DNA from: an uncultured Clostridia bacterium
GTDB lineage: Bacteria > Bacillota > Clostridia > Christensenellales > Aristaeellaceae
NCBI GenBank assembly: GCA_937934775.1
Contig: CALGYL010000075.1
Location: 1-7,990, forward strand
DNA: 7,990 nt
Direction: 5' to 3'
Shown here: positions 1 to 6,115 of the stretch, piece after piece
Layout of the letters: each line of letters opens with the position of its first letter
How positions within the stretch are numbered: position 1 is the stretch's first letter
The notes under the pieces: model-generated
Database searches by the model: none
Told to the model about the DNA's origin: nothing
The model's input: the letters and a program-made list of their open reading frames with translations, nothing else
Position numbers and translations under genes: made by a program

Positions 1-1
1 T

Positions 2-1489
2 TCAGCGCTCGAACAGATCCCGGACGGCGTGGTAGAACTTCTTGTACCGCTCGTAGTGGGGGCGGTAAGCCGCCGTGCGCTCCGGGCGGGGCAGATAGGA
101 GTCCTCGTAGCGGATCATGGCTTCCTGCGCCGCCCGCAAGGTGGGGTAGACGCCGGTCGCGGTGTAGCAGAGCATGGCGCCGGCCAGCGTACCGGCCTCC
201 TTGTTCTCGGGCAGGTACACGGGGCGGCCGAACACGTCCGCCCGGATCTGCATCCACAATTTGGAATTGGAACCGCCGCCCACGGTGACGACCTTCTGAA
301 TGTCGACGCCTACCGCCTCCAGGCATTCGATGTTGAGCATCATCTCATAGGTCTCGCCCTCCAGGAACGCGCGGAACAGCTGTCCGCGGGAGGTGCCGAG
401 TCGGAGTCCAGCCAGCGCGGCGGGGGTAGCGCCATCCATGTAGGGTGTGCCGCCGCCCGCAAGGCAGGGTAGCGCCAGGATGCCGGTGGGGTCGCCCTGC
501 GCCTCGTCATCCAGTACTTTATAGGCGTCCTTCCGGTCCTTGAGGTCCTGCGCGAGGGTGTCCCGGAACCACTTGATGGCGCAGCCGCCCGACATGTTGA
601 ACGCGTAGGTCACGTAGCAGCCGGTGTCCATGAAGGGCACCACCGGGAAGTTGTACCGGATCAGCGCCTCCAGATCCAGACTGTCCCCCGGCAGGACCGC
701 CGTAATGCAGTCCACCGTGCCCATGCCGTTGGCCACGTCGCCCGGCGCCCACGCGCCGCTGCCCAGCGCTGCCAGAATCTGGTCGTGGCCGCTGACGATC
801 AGCTTTACGTTCTCGGTCATGCCCAGCTTTTGAGCCATCTCCCGGCTCATATGGCCTGTAACGCTGCCGCTGGGCACGGGTTGGGGCAGCATGGAAAGAT
901 CGATGGTGGAGAATTCAATGGCCTTTGCGATCCATTCCTTTTTAAATACGTTGAACATGGCGCTTCGGGCCGCCAGCGAATAGTCGCATTGGTGGGCCGC
1001 GCCCAGCCGGTAGGTCATGAAGTCCGCGATGAAGCAGAGTTTTTTGGTCTTTTCAAGGATTTCCGGCAGGTGCTTTCGCATCCAGCGCAGTTTGTACACC
1101 GCGAACATCGGGTCGATAAACTGTCCGCACTCGGAGAAGATCTCCTTCTCGGAGCGCAGTGCGCGGTACTCCGCGCACTCCTCGGCGCCGCGCTTGTCCA
1201 TGTAGATCATGGTGTTGCAGAGGGGCTGATCGCGCCCGTCCAGGCACACGAAGGATTCGCCGAACGACGTAACTGAGATCGCCTTGACATCCCGGCCGCA
1301 GCCCTTCGCGGATTCGCCCAGCACTTCCAGCGCCTTTTCCCACAGTTCGGCAGGGTTCAGCTCAAACCTGCCCTCCCGCTCGCCGATCAGGTTGTACTCC
1401 CGGTAGGCGTGCCCGATCACCTGCGCGTTCTCATCGAATACGGTGCTCTTGACGCCGGTGGTTCCAACGTCCAGGCCGATAACTGCCAT
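2..1489 (-). CDS. FGGY-family carbohydrate kinase, xylulokinase-like
   Basis: ATP-dependent cytosolic kinase of 495 residues, the usual length for the FGGY family, that should phosphorylate the ketose made by the upstream isomerase. The N-terminal phosphate-binding motif DVGTTGVKS is at residues 7-15. The first FGGY signature-like stretch (MFAVYKLRWM) is at 128-137. The likely catalytic base is D236 in SGHDQ. The C-terminal FGGY signature region (GLRLGTSRGQ followed by LFRAFLEG) is at 361-378, and the ATP-binding GGGSNSKLW is at 404-412. The ATG at 1489 was chosen because AGGAGG lies 7 nt upstream (1497-1502) and the family motif starts there; a longer frame adds 45 atypical residues. The gene is complete, with TGA at the window edge. 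The E. coli-type xylulokinase motif QMHG is replaced by SFGES (75-79), so the exact substrate is uncertain. Kinase family is secure; D-xylulose as substrate is inferred from the isomerase next door. Confidence 0.93.
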   Translation of the reverse strand: MAVIGLDVGTTGVKSTVFDENAQVIGHAYREYNLIGEREGRFELNPAELWEKALEVLGESAKGCGRDVKAISVTSFGESFVCLDGRDQPLCNTMIYMDKRGAEECAEYRALRSEKEIFSECGQFIDPMFAVYKLRWMRKHLPEILEKTKKLCFIADFMTYRLGAAHQCDYSLAARSAMFNVFKKEWIAKAIEFSTIDLSMLPQPVPSGSVTGHMSREMAQKLGMTENVKLIVSGHDQILAALGSGAWAPGDVANGMGTVDCITAVLPGDSLDLEALIRYNFPVVPFMDTGCYVTYAFNMSGGCAIKWFRDTLAQDLKDRKDAYKVLDDEAQGDPTGILALPCLAGGGTPYMDGATPAALAGLRLGTSRGQLFRAFLEGETYEMMLNIECLEAVGVDIQKVVTVGGGSNSKLWMQIRADVFGRPVYLPENKEAGTLAGAMLCYTATGVYPTLRAAQEAMIRYEDSYLPRPERTAAYRPHYERYKKFYHAVRDLFER

Positions 1490-1508
1490 GCAAGTTCCTC
1501 CTCTCGGG

Positions 1509-1552
1509 AAAAAACACCGGGGGCCATCCCGTTGATCGCGGAAAAGCCCCCG
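1509..1552 (-). terminator. Terminator-like hairpin between isomerase and kinase genes
   Basis: Read on the minus strand, CGGGGGC (1552-1546) pairs with GCCCCCG (1524-1518) over a 21-nt loop. It is followed after GTG by six Ts (1514-1509). The hairpin starts about 16 bp after the isomerase stop codon and the T-run ends 6 bp before the kinase ribosome binding site. This has the form of a rho-independent terminator. Since the kinase lies immediately downstream in the same direction with no clear promoter of its own in the gap, it would act as a partial terminator or attenuator that lowers kinase expression. The long loop weakens the call. Confidence 0.6.
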
Positions 1553-1568
1553 AAAAGATGAATCGAGC

Positions 1569-2249
1569 TTACTTTTTGGGCATGTTGGGGTACTCGCTGA
1601 ACAGCGGATACAGGATGGGCTCATCCTCCTCGATGGTGGGGAAGCGGCCGATCTTCTCGAAGAAACGGTTGTCCACGTTGTCGTCGTTGGTCTTGGAGAC
1701 CTCGCCGATCAGGCAGGTGCCACCCTCCGCCCAGAAGGTGTGGTACTGGCCGGTGGGCAGCGTGATGCTCTCGCCCACGCCCACTTCGATCCGCTGGCCC
1801 GCGGGCACTTGGAAGGCGCGGCCGTCCATGAAGACGGTGACGGGGGTATCCAGCATTTCGCCGCTCTCGCCGGAGTTATAGCACTTGACCACCAGCGTGC
1901 CGCCGCCGCGGTTGATAATGTCCTCCATCTTCTTCCAGTGGAAGTGGTAGGGCGTCACCTGACCTTCTTCGGAAATCAGCAGCTTTTCGGCGTAGGGTTT
2001 CACGTACTTGGGGTTGTGGAAGTTGCCGTTCCGGAGCGTGATCATCAGAAGGCCGCACTTGTGGAAGTCCCCTGAGCCGAAATCGGTGATGTCCCAGCCC
2101 AGCATGTTGTCCTTGATTTCGTCGTACTCGTAGTTTTTGGTTTCCCACTCGTCCGGCGTCCAGGTGACGAAGGGGGGCAGCGCGAACTTGAAGGAAGCGA
2201 TGAATTTCACCGCGTCCCGCATGATCTGGTTGAGTTCCGAACGCTTCAT
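1569..2249 (-). CDS. D-lyxose ketol-isomerase family protein (cupin sugar isomerase)
   Basis: Cytosolic metal-dependent aldose-ketose isomerase of 226 residues, essentially the same length as the characterised E. coli D-lyxose isomerase (about 227). The family interconverts D-lyxose and D-xylulose, and members also act on D-mannose and D-fructose. The cupin core carries YHFHWKKMED with H102, H104 and E109, and GQYHTFW with H170. These match the spacing I recall for the metal ligands of the E. coli enzyme (two His, Glu, His). The early WTPDEW (30-35) is also family-like. The ATG at 2249 is preceded by GGGAGG at 2259-2264; an in-frame GTG at 2279 would overlap the permease stop and has no such site. 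It lies 26 bp after the permease gene and 79 bp before the kinase gene. It commits the operon to an aldose substrate. Family assignment is firm; D-lyxose versus D-mannose cannot be decided from sequence. Confidence 0.9.
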   Translation of the reverse strand: MKRSELNQIMRDAVKFIASFKFALPPFVTWTPDEWETKNYEYDEIKDNMLGWDITDFGSGDFHKCGLLMITLRNGNFHNPKYVKPYAEKLLISEEGQVTPYHFHWKKMEDIINRGGGTLVVKCYNSGESGEMLDTPVTVFMDGRAFQVPAGQRIEVGVGESITLPTGQYHTFWAEGGTCLIGEVSKTNDDNVDNRFFEKIGRFPTIEEDEPILYPLFSEYPNMPKK

Positions 2250-2275
2250 GGTTTGTGTCCTCCCACCGCTTAAAA

Positions 2276-3244
2276 TCACACGATCTGCTTGGATTTCTGG
2301 GTCTTGATGAAGCTGTCCAGCGCGACGGCGCCGATGAGCACCATGCCCTTGACAAACTGCTGCACATATTCGTTGATGGTCAGCATGGTCATGCCGTTGG
2401 TCAGGATGCCCATGATCATGACGCCGACGACGACCATGATCAGCCGTCCCTGGCCGCCCGACATGCTGACGCCGCCCAGCACGACGCCGGTGATGACGTC
2501 CATTTCATACCCTGCGCCTGCGTTGGGCTGACCGGAGTTGACGCGGGCCAGCAGCACCACGCCCGCCAGCGCGCTCATGAAGCCTGCCAGGCCGTACACC
2601 AGATACTTGATTTTCTTGACGTGGACGCCCGACAGGCGGGAAGCTTCCTCGTTGCCGCCCACGCCGTAGATGTGGCGGCCCAGGCGCGTCTTGGACAGGA
2701 AGATGATGCCGAAGGCGAACACGATGAGCATCATGATGACAGGAATCGGCACGACGCCGAAGTAGCCCTGGCCCAGCACCGTGAAGGAGCGGTTGAAGCC
2801 GAAGACCGGAAGGCCGCCGGTGATGATGTAGGCGATGCCGCGGACGGAGGTCATCATGCCCAGAGTGGCGATGAACGGGGGCACCTTCAACTGGGAGATG
2901 AAGAACGCGTTGCCCAGGCCCAACAGCGTGCCGAAGCACATCATGATCAGGCAGGCCAGAACCGGGTTCATACTGGCCTTGGTCATCAGAAGCGCCGCGC
3001 CCACGCAGCTGGCGCCCACGATGGAGCCGCAGGACAGGTCAATGCCGCCGGTCAGCATGACGAAGGTCATGCCCACCGAGATGATGCCTACGATGGATAC
3101 CTGCCGGAGGATGTTGAAGATGTTGTCCGGAAGCAGGAAGCGATGGGATAGTGCCGCGAACACCGCCACCAGCAGGATCAAAACGAAGATGATGCCGTAG
3201 CTGCCCAGCATGGATTTGAGCTTTTTCGAATCGATCTTGGCCAT
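2276..3244 (-). CDS. Sugar ABC transporter permease, RbsC family
   Basis: Integral membrane permease of 322 residues that should form a dimeric channel for a monosaccharide and dock on the ATPase encoded just upstream. It is very hydrophobic, with roughly eight to ten membrane segments (about 15-35, 48-63, 72-88, 93-115, 122-142, 163-184, 213-235, 247-262, 266-290 and 297-312). The hallmark LTGGIDLSCGS at 64-74 and the cytoplasmic coupling motif GGNEEASRLSGV at 196-207 are typical of the ribose/xylose/galactose permease family. A short charged N-terminus (KIDSKKLK) precedes the first segment. The ATG follows the ATPase stop codon by 4 bp, and its ribosome binding site overlaps the end of that gene, so the two are probably translationally coupled. 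Family assignment is firm; the transported sugar is inferred from the isomerase and kinase genes downstream. Confidence 0.96.
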   Translation of the reverse strand: MAKIDSKKLKSMLGSYGIIFVLILLVAVFAALSHRFLLPDNIFNILRQVSIVGIISVGMTFVMLTGGIDLSCGSIVGASCVGAALLMTKASMNPVLACLIMMCFGTLLGLGNAFFISQLKVPPFIATLGMMTSVRGIAYIITGGLPVFGFNRSFTVLGQGYFGVVPIPVIMMLIVFAFGIIFLSKTRLGRHIYGVGGNEEASRLSGVHVKKIKYLVYGLAGFMSALAGVVLLARVNSGQPNAGAGYEMDVITGVVLGGVSMSGGQGRLIMVVVGVMIMGILTNGMTMLTINEYVQQFVKGMVLIGAVALDSFIKTQKSKQIV

Positions 3245-3248
3245 GGGG

Positions 3249-4742
3249 TCAACCTCCTATCAGTCCGGATGCATATTGGAAGATGAGTTCCTGCGAGAAT
3301 TCCTTCCGCTCGATTTCACCGGCAATCCGGCCGTGCCGCATCACCAGGATGCGGTCGCTCATGCCGATGAGCTCGGGCATTTCGGAGGATACCATGATGA
3401 CGCTCTTTCCCTCGACCTCGACCAGGTGGCGCATCAGGTGATAGATCTCCTGCTTTGCGCCCACGTCGATGCCTCGGGTCGGCTCGTCAAAAATGATCAC
3501 GTCGCATCTTGTGGCCAGCATCTTGGCCAGAACCACCTTCTGCTGGTTGCCGCCGGACAGGTTTTTCACCAGCTGATGGACGCTGGGCGTCTTGATGCGC
3601 AGTTTCTGGATGTACTCGTCGGCGATCTTCGCGTCTTTTTTGTCGTCCACGAAGGGGCCGATCATGGCCTGCTTCAGGGACGAGAAGGTCACGTTTTCCT
3701 TGACGGTCAGGCCCAATAGCACGCCCTGGTTTTTACGGTCCTCCGGGATCAGGCCGATGCCCTGCTCCAGCGCGCTGCCGGGGTCTGTGATTTTCAACTG
3801 TTTGCCGTTCAGGACCACCTTGCCGGCCTCCACGGTGTCCGCGCCGAACACGGCCTGCATAACCTCCGTCCGGCCCGCGCCCACCAGCCCGCCAAAGCCC
3901 AGGATCTCGCCCTTTTTCAGCTTGAAGGACACGTCGTGAACCTTGTTGTTGGTCAGCCCCTGAACCTCCATCACCACGTCGCCAAGGGGCGTCTTCCTGA
4001 GCGGGTAATCCTCGCCCAGTTCGCGGCCAACCATGTAGGAGACCAGTTCCTTCATGGTGATGTCCTTGATGTCCTTGGTTACGATGTACTTGCCGTCCCG
4101 CATGACGGAAACGCGGTCGCAAATCTTGAACATTTCCTCCATGCGGTGGGTGATAAAGATGATGGTGGTGTTGCGCTCCCGGAGCTTTGCGATGATCCTA
4201 AAGAGCATCTCGGTTTCCTTGTTGGTCAGCGGCGCGGTGGGCTCGTCCATGATCAGGATTTTGGAATTGGACGACACCGCTTTCAGAATTTCCACAATCT
4301 GCTGGTAGGCCACGCCCAGGTCGCAGACGTAGCTGGCGGGATTCAGATCGATGCCCATGTCGTCCAGCAGCTTGCCGACCTGCTCGTTCATGGCCTTGCG
4401 GTTGACAAAGCCGCTTTTCGCGATTTCTTTGCCGAAATAGATGTTCTCGGCGATGGTGAGATGGGGGACCAGCGTGAACTCCTGATAGATGGCCGCAATG
4501 CCCTTGCTGATCGCCTCGATGGGGTTGAGCTTTGCAAAGCTCTCGCCCTCCACCACGATTTCGCCGCTCGTCGGTTCGATGGCGCCCGTGATGGCCTTGA
4601 TCAGCGTAGACTTGCCGGCGCCGTTTTCACCGGCCAGCGCGTGTACTTCGCCGCGTCGGAATCCGAGCGATACGTCGTCCAGCGCCTTGACGCCGGCGTA
4701 GAACTTGCTCAGATGTTTGACTTCAAAAATATACTCTTGCAT
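3249..4742 (-). CDS. Sugar ABC transporter ATP-binding protein, RbsA/XylG type (two fused ATPase domains)
   Basis: Cytoplasmic energy-coupling subunit of 497 residues with two ABC domains in tandem, the normal length for the RbsA/MglA/XylG family. Domain 1: Walker A GENGAGKST (38-46), Q-loop Q87, Walker B ILIMDEPTA (162-170) and H-loop H199. Its signature loop reads LGVAYQQ (142-148) in place of the usual LSxGxQQ. Domain 2: degenerate Walker A GLVGAGRTE (285-293) with Arg for Lys, canonical signature LSGGNQQKV (395-403), Walker B VIIFDEPTRGID (415-426) and Ser in place of the H-loop His (VSSEMPE, 451-457). The domain 2 substitutions are normal for this family. The ATG at 4742 has GGAGG 6 nt upstream (4749-4753); a longer frame would add 21 non-family residues. 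It is separated from the receptor gene by 293 bp of hairpin-rich DNA, but sits only 4 bp from the permease gene. Confidence 0.96.
   Translation of the reverse strand: MQEYIFEVKHLSKFYAGVKALDDVSLGFRRGEVHALAGENGAGKSTLIKAITGAIEPTSGEIVVEGESFAKLNPIEAISKGIAAIYQEFTLVPHLTIAENIYFGKEIAKSGFVNRKAMNEQVGKLLDDMGIDLNPASYVCDLGVAYQQIVEILKAVSSNSKILIMDEPTAPLTNKETEMLFRIIAKLRERNTTIIFITHRMEEMFKICDRVSVMRDGKYIVTKDIKDITMKELVSYMVGRELGEDYPLRKTPLGDVVMEVQGLTNNKVHDVSFKLKKGEILGFGGLVGAGRTEVMQAVFGADTVEAGKVVLNGKQLKITDPGSALEQGIGLIPEDRKNQGVLLGLTVKENVTFSSLKQAMIGPFVDDKKDAKIADEYIQKLRIKTPSVHQLVKNLSGGNQQKVVLAKMLATRCDVIIFDEPTRGIDVGAKQEIYHLMRHLVEVEGKSVIMVSSEMPELIGMSDRILVMRHGRIAGEIERKEFSQELIFQYASGLIGG
3251..3258 (-). promoter_or_regulatory. 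Ribosome binding site of the permease gene, overlapping the ATPase gene end
   Basis: On the minus strand AGGAGGTT occupies 3258-3251, inside the last codons of the ATPase gene, and runs into its TGA stop (3251-3249). It lies 6-8 nt from the permease ATG at 3244. This layout favours coupled translation of ATPase and permease, which would keep the two subunits in balance. Confidence 0.8.
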
Positions 4743-4784
4743 CTTACGCCTCCGCCTCGTGCAAAGCACGCGTAGAAGAATCGG

Positions 4785-4815
4785 GCCAATAAAACGGTGT
4801 GGCAATTTTATTGGC
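4785..4815. repeat. Perfect 10-bp inverted repeat
   Basis: GCCAATAAAA (4785-4794) is the exact inverse complement of TTTTATTGGC (4806-4815), with an 11-nt centre. It lies 43 bp upstream of the ATPase start codon. No run of Ts follows a GC-rich stem, so it is not a standard terminator. It could be a protein-binding dyad or an mRNA hairpin. Confidence 0.7.
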
Positions 4816-4863
4816 GTGCGGGCCCTTTGGCTTTGCCAAAACCGGACCTGCTAACGAATCGGG

Positions 4864-4899
4864 ATACGGCCTGCGGCCGTATATGCCGCCTTCCGGCGG
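4864..4899. repeat. Two adjacent GC-rich hairpins, REP-like
   Basis: ATACGGCC (4864-4871) and GGCCGTAT (4875-4882) form a perfect 8-bp stem with a 3-nt loop. Three bases on, CCGCC (4886-4890) and GGCGG (4895-4899) form a second stem with loop TTCC. Two closely set short palindromes of this sort resemble the layout of repetitive extragenic palindromes. One copy in this window cannot show that it is dispersed. Confidence 0.5.
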
Positions 4900-4982
4900 G
4901 CTTGATCCGGGGGCCGGAATGAATCGGATGCCGGGAAGGCTCCAGCCCGCCCGGCGCCCGTTCGTAGAGGTCTTTACGCCCC

Positions 4983-5011
4983 ATGTGCGCCCCCGCAAGG
5001 AGGGCGCACAT
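4983..5011. repeat. Strong hairpin just downstream of the receptor gene
   Basis: ATGTGCGCCC (4983-4992) pairs perfectly with GGGCGCACAT (5002-5011). Inside it CC (4993-4994) pairs with GG (4999-5000) around GCAA, leaving A5001 bulged, so the stem has 12 pairs. It begins 24 bp after the receptor stop codon on the minus strand. There is no T-run on either side, so it is unlikely to be an intrinsic terminator. A stem in this place commonly shields an mRNA 3' end from exonucleases and keeps receptor levels above those of the membrane subunits; that role here is inference. Confidence 0.7.
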
Positions 5012-5035
5012 AGAAAGGGCTTAACGGGTTTTTGA

Positions 5036-5998
5036 TCAGGACGCGGGCACGAACGCGCCGCTCAGGACGTCTTCCTGCCACACCGGAACCATGGTGAAGT
5101 AGGAAACGGGGGCCTTCTCCGGGATGCCGTTGGTGAGGAAGTCGTTCAGGGTGGTCACGCAGTCCAGACCAGTCTGGAAGGGGGAGAGGTCGACGGTCGC
5201 GCGGTAGATGGAGTTTTCTTCCTTCATCTTCGCGATGGCTTCGGGGGTGGCATCGCCGCCGCCGATGTAGAACTTGTCGAGTTCTTCCTTCGACAGGCCC
5301 AGACCCAGGATGGCTTCATAGGCGCCGAGCGGGCCGGAGTCGTTGTTGCCGGTGATGACGCGGACGTCCGGATACTGCTGCATGATGTTCTCGGTGATTT
5401 CCATGCCCTTGGTCGGGTTGTCGCCAGCCTGGCGGGCAACGATCTTGGCATTGGGGCACAGCTTCTCGATGGTCTCCTGGATGCCGTTGCCGCGGGCGAC
5501 GACCGCTTCCACGTTGTCCTGGGAGATGATCAGAACTTCAGCCTTGCCGTCCAGCTTCTCGTTGATCCACTTGGCGGCGTTGGTGCCGATGGAGACGCCG
5601 TAGGTGTACTCGTCCAGGGTGAAGATGGCGTTGGCGTTCTCGATGATCTGCGCGAAGGAGATCACGATGATGCCCTTTTCCTTCAGCTTGTCCACGACCG
5701 GAACCAGCGCGTTGGAGTCGATGGGGCAGGCGATGACGCAGTTCACGCCCTGGTTGCCGAAGTTTTCAAAGTCGGAGACCTGCTTGGCCACGTCGTAGCC
5801 GGCGTCCACGGGGATCAGCTTGTAGCCGAGCTCGTCGCACTTCTTCTGCACGCCGTTCATGACGGAGACAAAGTAGGGGTTGGCCATCTGGGGGATGGAC
5901 ATGCCGATGGTGACCTGCGCGGTCTCGGCGACGGCCATCGGGGCGAGCATCGCGGCGAGCAAGAACACGGCCAGGACAAAGGATACAAGTTTCTTCAT
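5036..5998 (-). CDS. Sugar ABC transporter substrate-binding protein, RbsB type
   Basis: Extracellular sugar receptor of 320 residues that delivers its ligand to the permease/ATPase pair downstream. Residues 1-24 form a signal peptide: MKK, a hydrophobic stretch and an AVA cleavage site (22-24). There is no cysteine at the cleavage site, so the lipoprotein anchor usual in Gram-positive receptors is absent. The mature protein shows the two-lobed type I fold: NPYF (40-43) near the start as in RbsB, a conserved RGNGIQE at 169-175, GNNDSGPLGAYEAI (217-230) and GGGDATPEA (246-254). ATG at 5998 has AGGAGGG at 6005-6011. A promoter is visible upstream, and a strong hairpin follows the gene, consistent with higher expression than the other transporter parts. 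The ligand is probably a pentose or hexose, judged only from the catabolic genes. Confidence 0.95.
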   Translation of the reverse strand: MKKLVSFVLAVFLLAAMLAPMAVAETAQVTIGMSIPQMANPYFVSVMNGVQKKCDELGYKLIPVDAGYDVAKQVSDFENFGNQGVNCVIACPIDSNALVPVVDKLKEKGIIVISFAQIIENANAIFTLDEYTYGVSIGTNAAKWINEKLDGKAEVLIISQDNVEAVVARGNGIQETIEKLCPNAKIVARQAGDNPTKGMEITENIMQQYPDVRVITGNNDSGPLGAYEAILGLGLSKEELDKFYIGGGDATPEAIAKMKEENSIYRATVDLSPFQTGLDCVTTLNDFLTNGIPEKAPVSYFTMVPVWQEDVLSGAFVPAS

Positions 5999-6021
5999 GG
6001 GGTTCCCTCCTCGTTCAGTAT

Positions 6022-6050
6022 ATTATCATGCCTTGCGGCACAATAAACAA
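6022..6050 (-). promoter_or_regulatory. Candidate sigma-70 type promoter for the receptor and transporter genes
   Basis: On the minus strand, -35 TTGTTT (6050-6045) and -10 GATAAT (6027-6022) are separated by 17 bp, upstream of the receptor ATG at 5998. The -10 matches 5 of 6 consensus bases, the -35 only 3 of 6. The spacer holds a small dyad TGCC-TTGC-GGCA (6029-6040), and AAACA/TGTTT (6045-6049 and 6052-6056) overlaps the -35; either could bind a regulator. Neither matches the AAACGTTT operators upstream of lacI. The predicted leader is short (about 18 nt). Confidence 0.5.
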
Positions 6051-6115
6051 GTGTTTGGGCGGCGGCAGCGGTTGCAAAAGGCCGGTAGCGCCGCGGATTT
6101 TGCGGAGTGGGCGAG

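Larger units (their letters stand above)
4743..5035 (-). other. Structured 293-bp intercistronic region between receptor and ATPase genes
   Basis: The spacing is unusually long for a gene pair normally packed together, and I find no convincing gene in it. It contains a run of inverted repeats: 4758-4770 (CGTGC, AAA loop), 4785-4815 (10-bp arms), 4826-4840 (TTTGGC, TTT loop, GCCAAA), 4864-4882 (8-bp arms, TGC loop), 4886-4899 (CCGCC, TTCC loop, GGCGG) and 4983-5011. GGCGGGCT (4895-4902) can also pair with AGCCCGCC (4944-4951), which would compete with the 4886-4899 hairpin. GAATCGG occurs three times (4778, 4856 and 4921). Plausible roles are protecting the receptor mRNA 3' end, lowering expression of downstream transporter genes, or an inserted dispersed palindromic repeat. 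None is proven. Confidence 0.6.

Noticed and set aside
2250..2279. GTG at 2279 as an alternative start for the isomerase, overlapping the permease stop.
   Set aside because: No ribosome binding site in front of it and ten extra residues not expected in the family, while the ATG at 2249 has GGGAGG at a good distance.
2255..3151. Long plus-strand frame of 298 codons opposite the permease gene.
   Set aside because: Rich in His, Asp, Ala and Gln with no domain, exactly as expected from the complement of a GC-rich membrane protein gene. The permease on the other strand has clear family motifs.
3936..4775. Plus-strand frame of 279 codons opposite the ATPase gene.
   Set aside because: Mirror of a strongly supported ABC ATPase gene; no start signal or recognisable motif.
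4799..5035. Plus-strand reading frame of 78 codons in the receptor-ATPase spacer (and overlapping minus-strand frames of 67 and 84 codons).
   Set aside because: No clear ribosome binding site, composition driven by GC-rich palindromes, and no recognisable domain. The frame simply runs through the hairpins. A related protein family made only of such spacers would be expected if this is a dispersed repeat, not a gene.
5999..6115. Terminator after lacI.
   Set aside because: The GC-rich stretch at 6061-6100 forms only a weak stem of about five pairs and has no T-run in the minus-strand direction, so readthrough from lacI into the receptor gene is likely.
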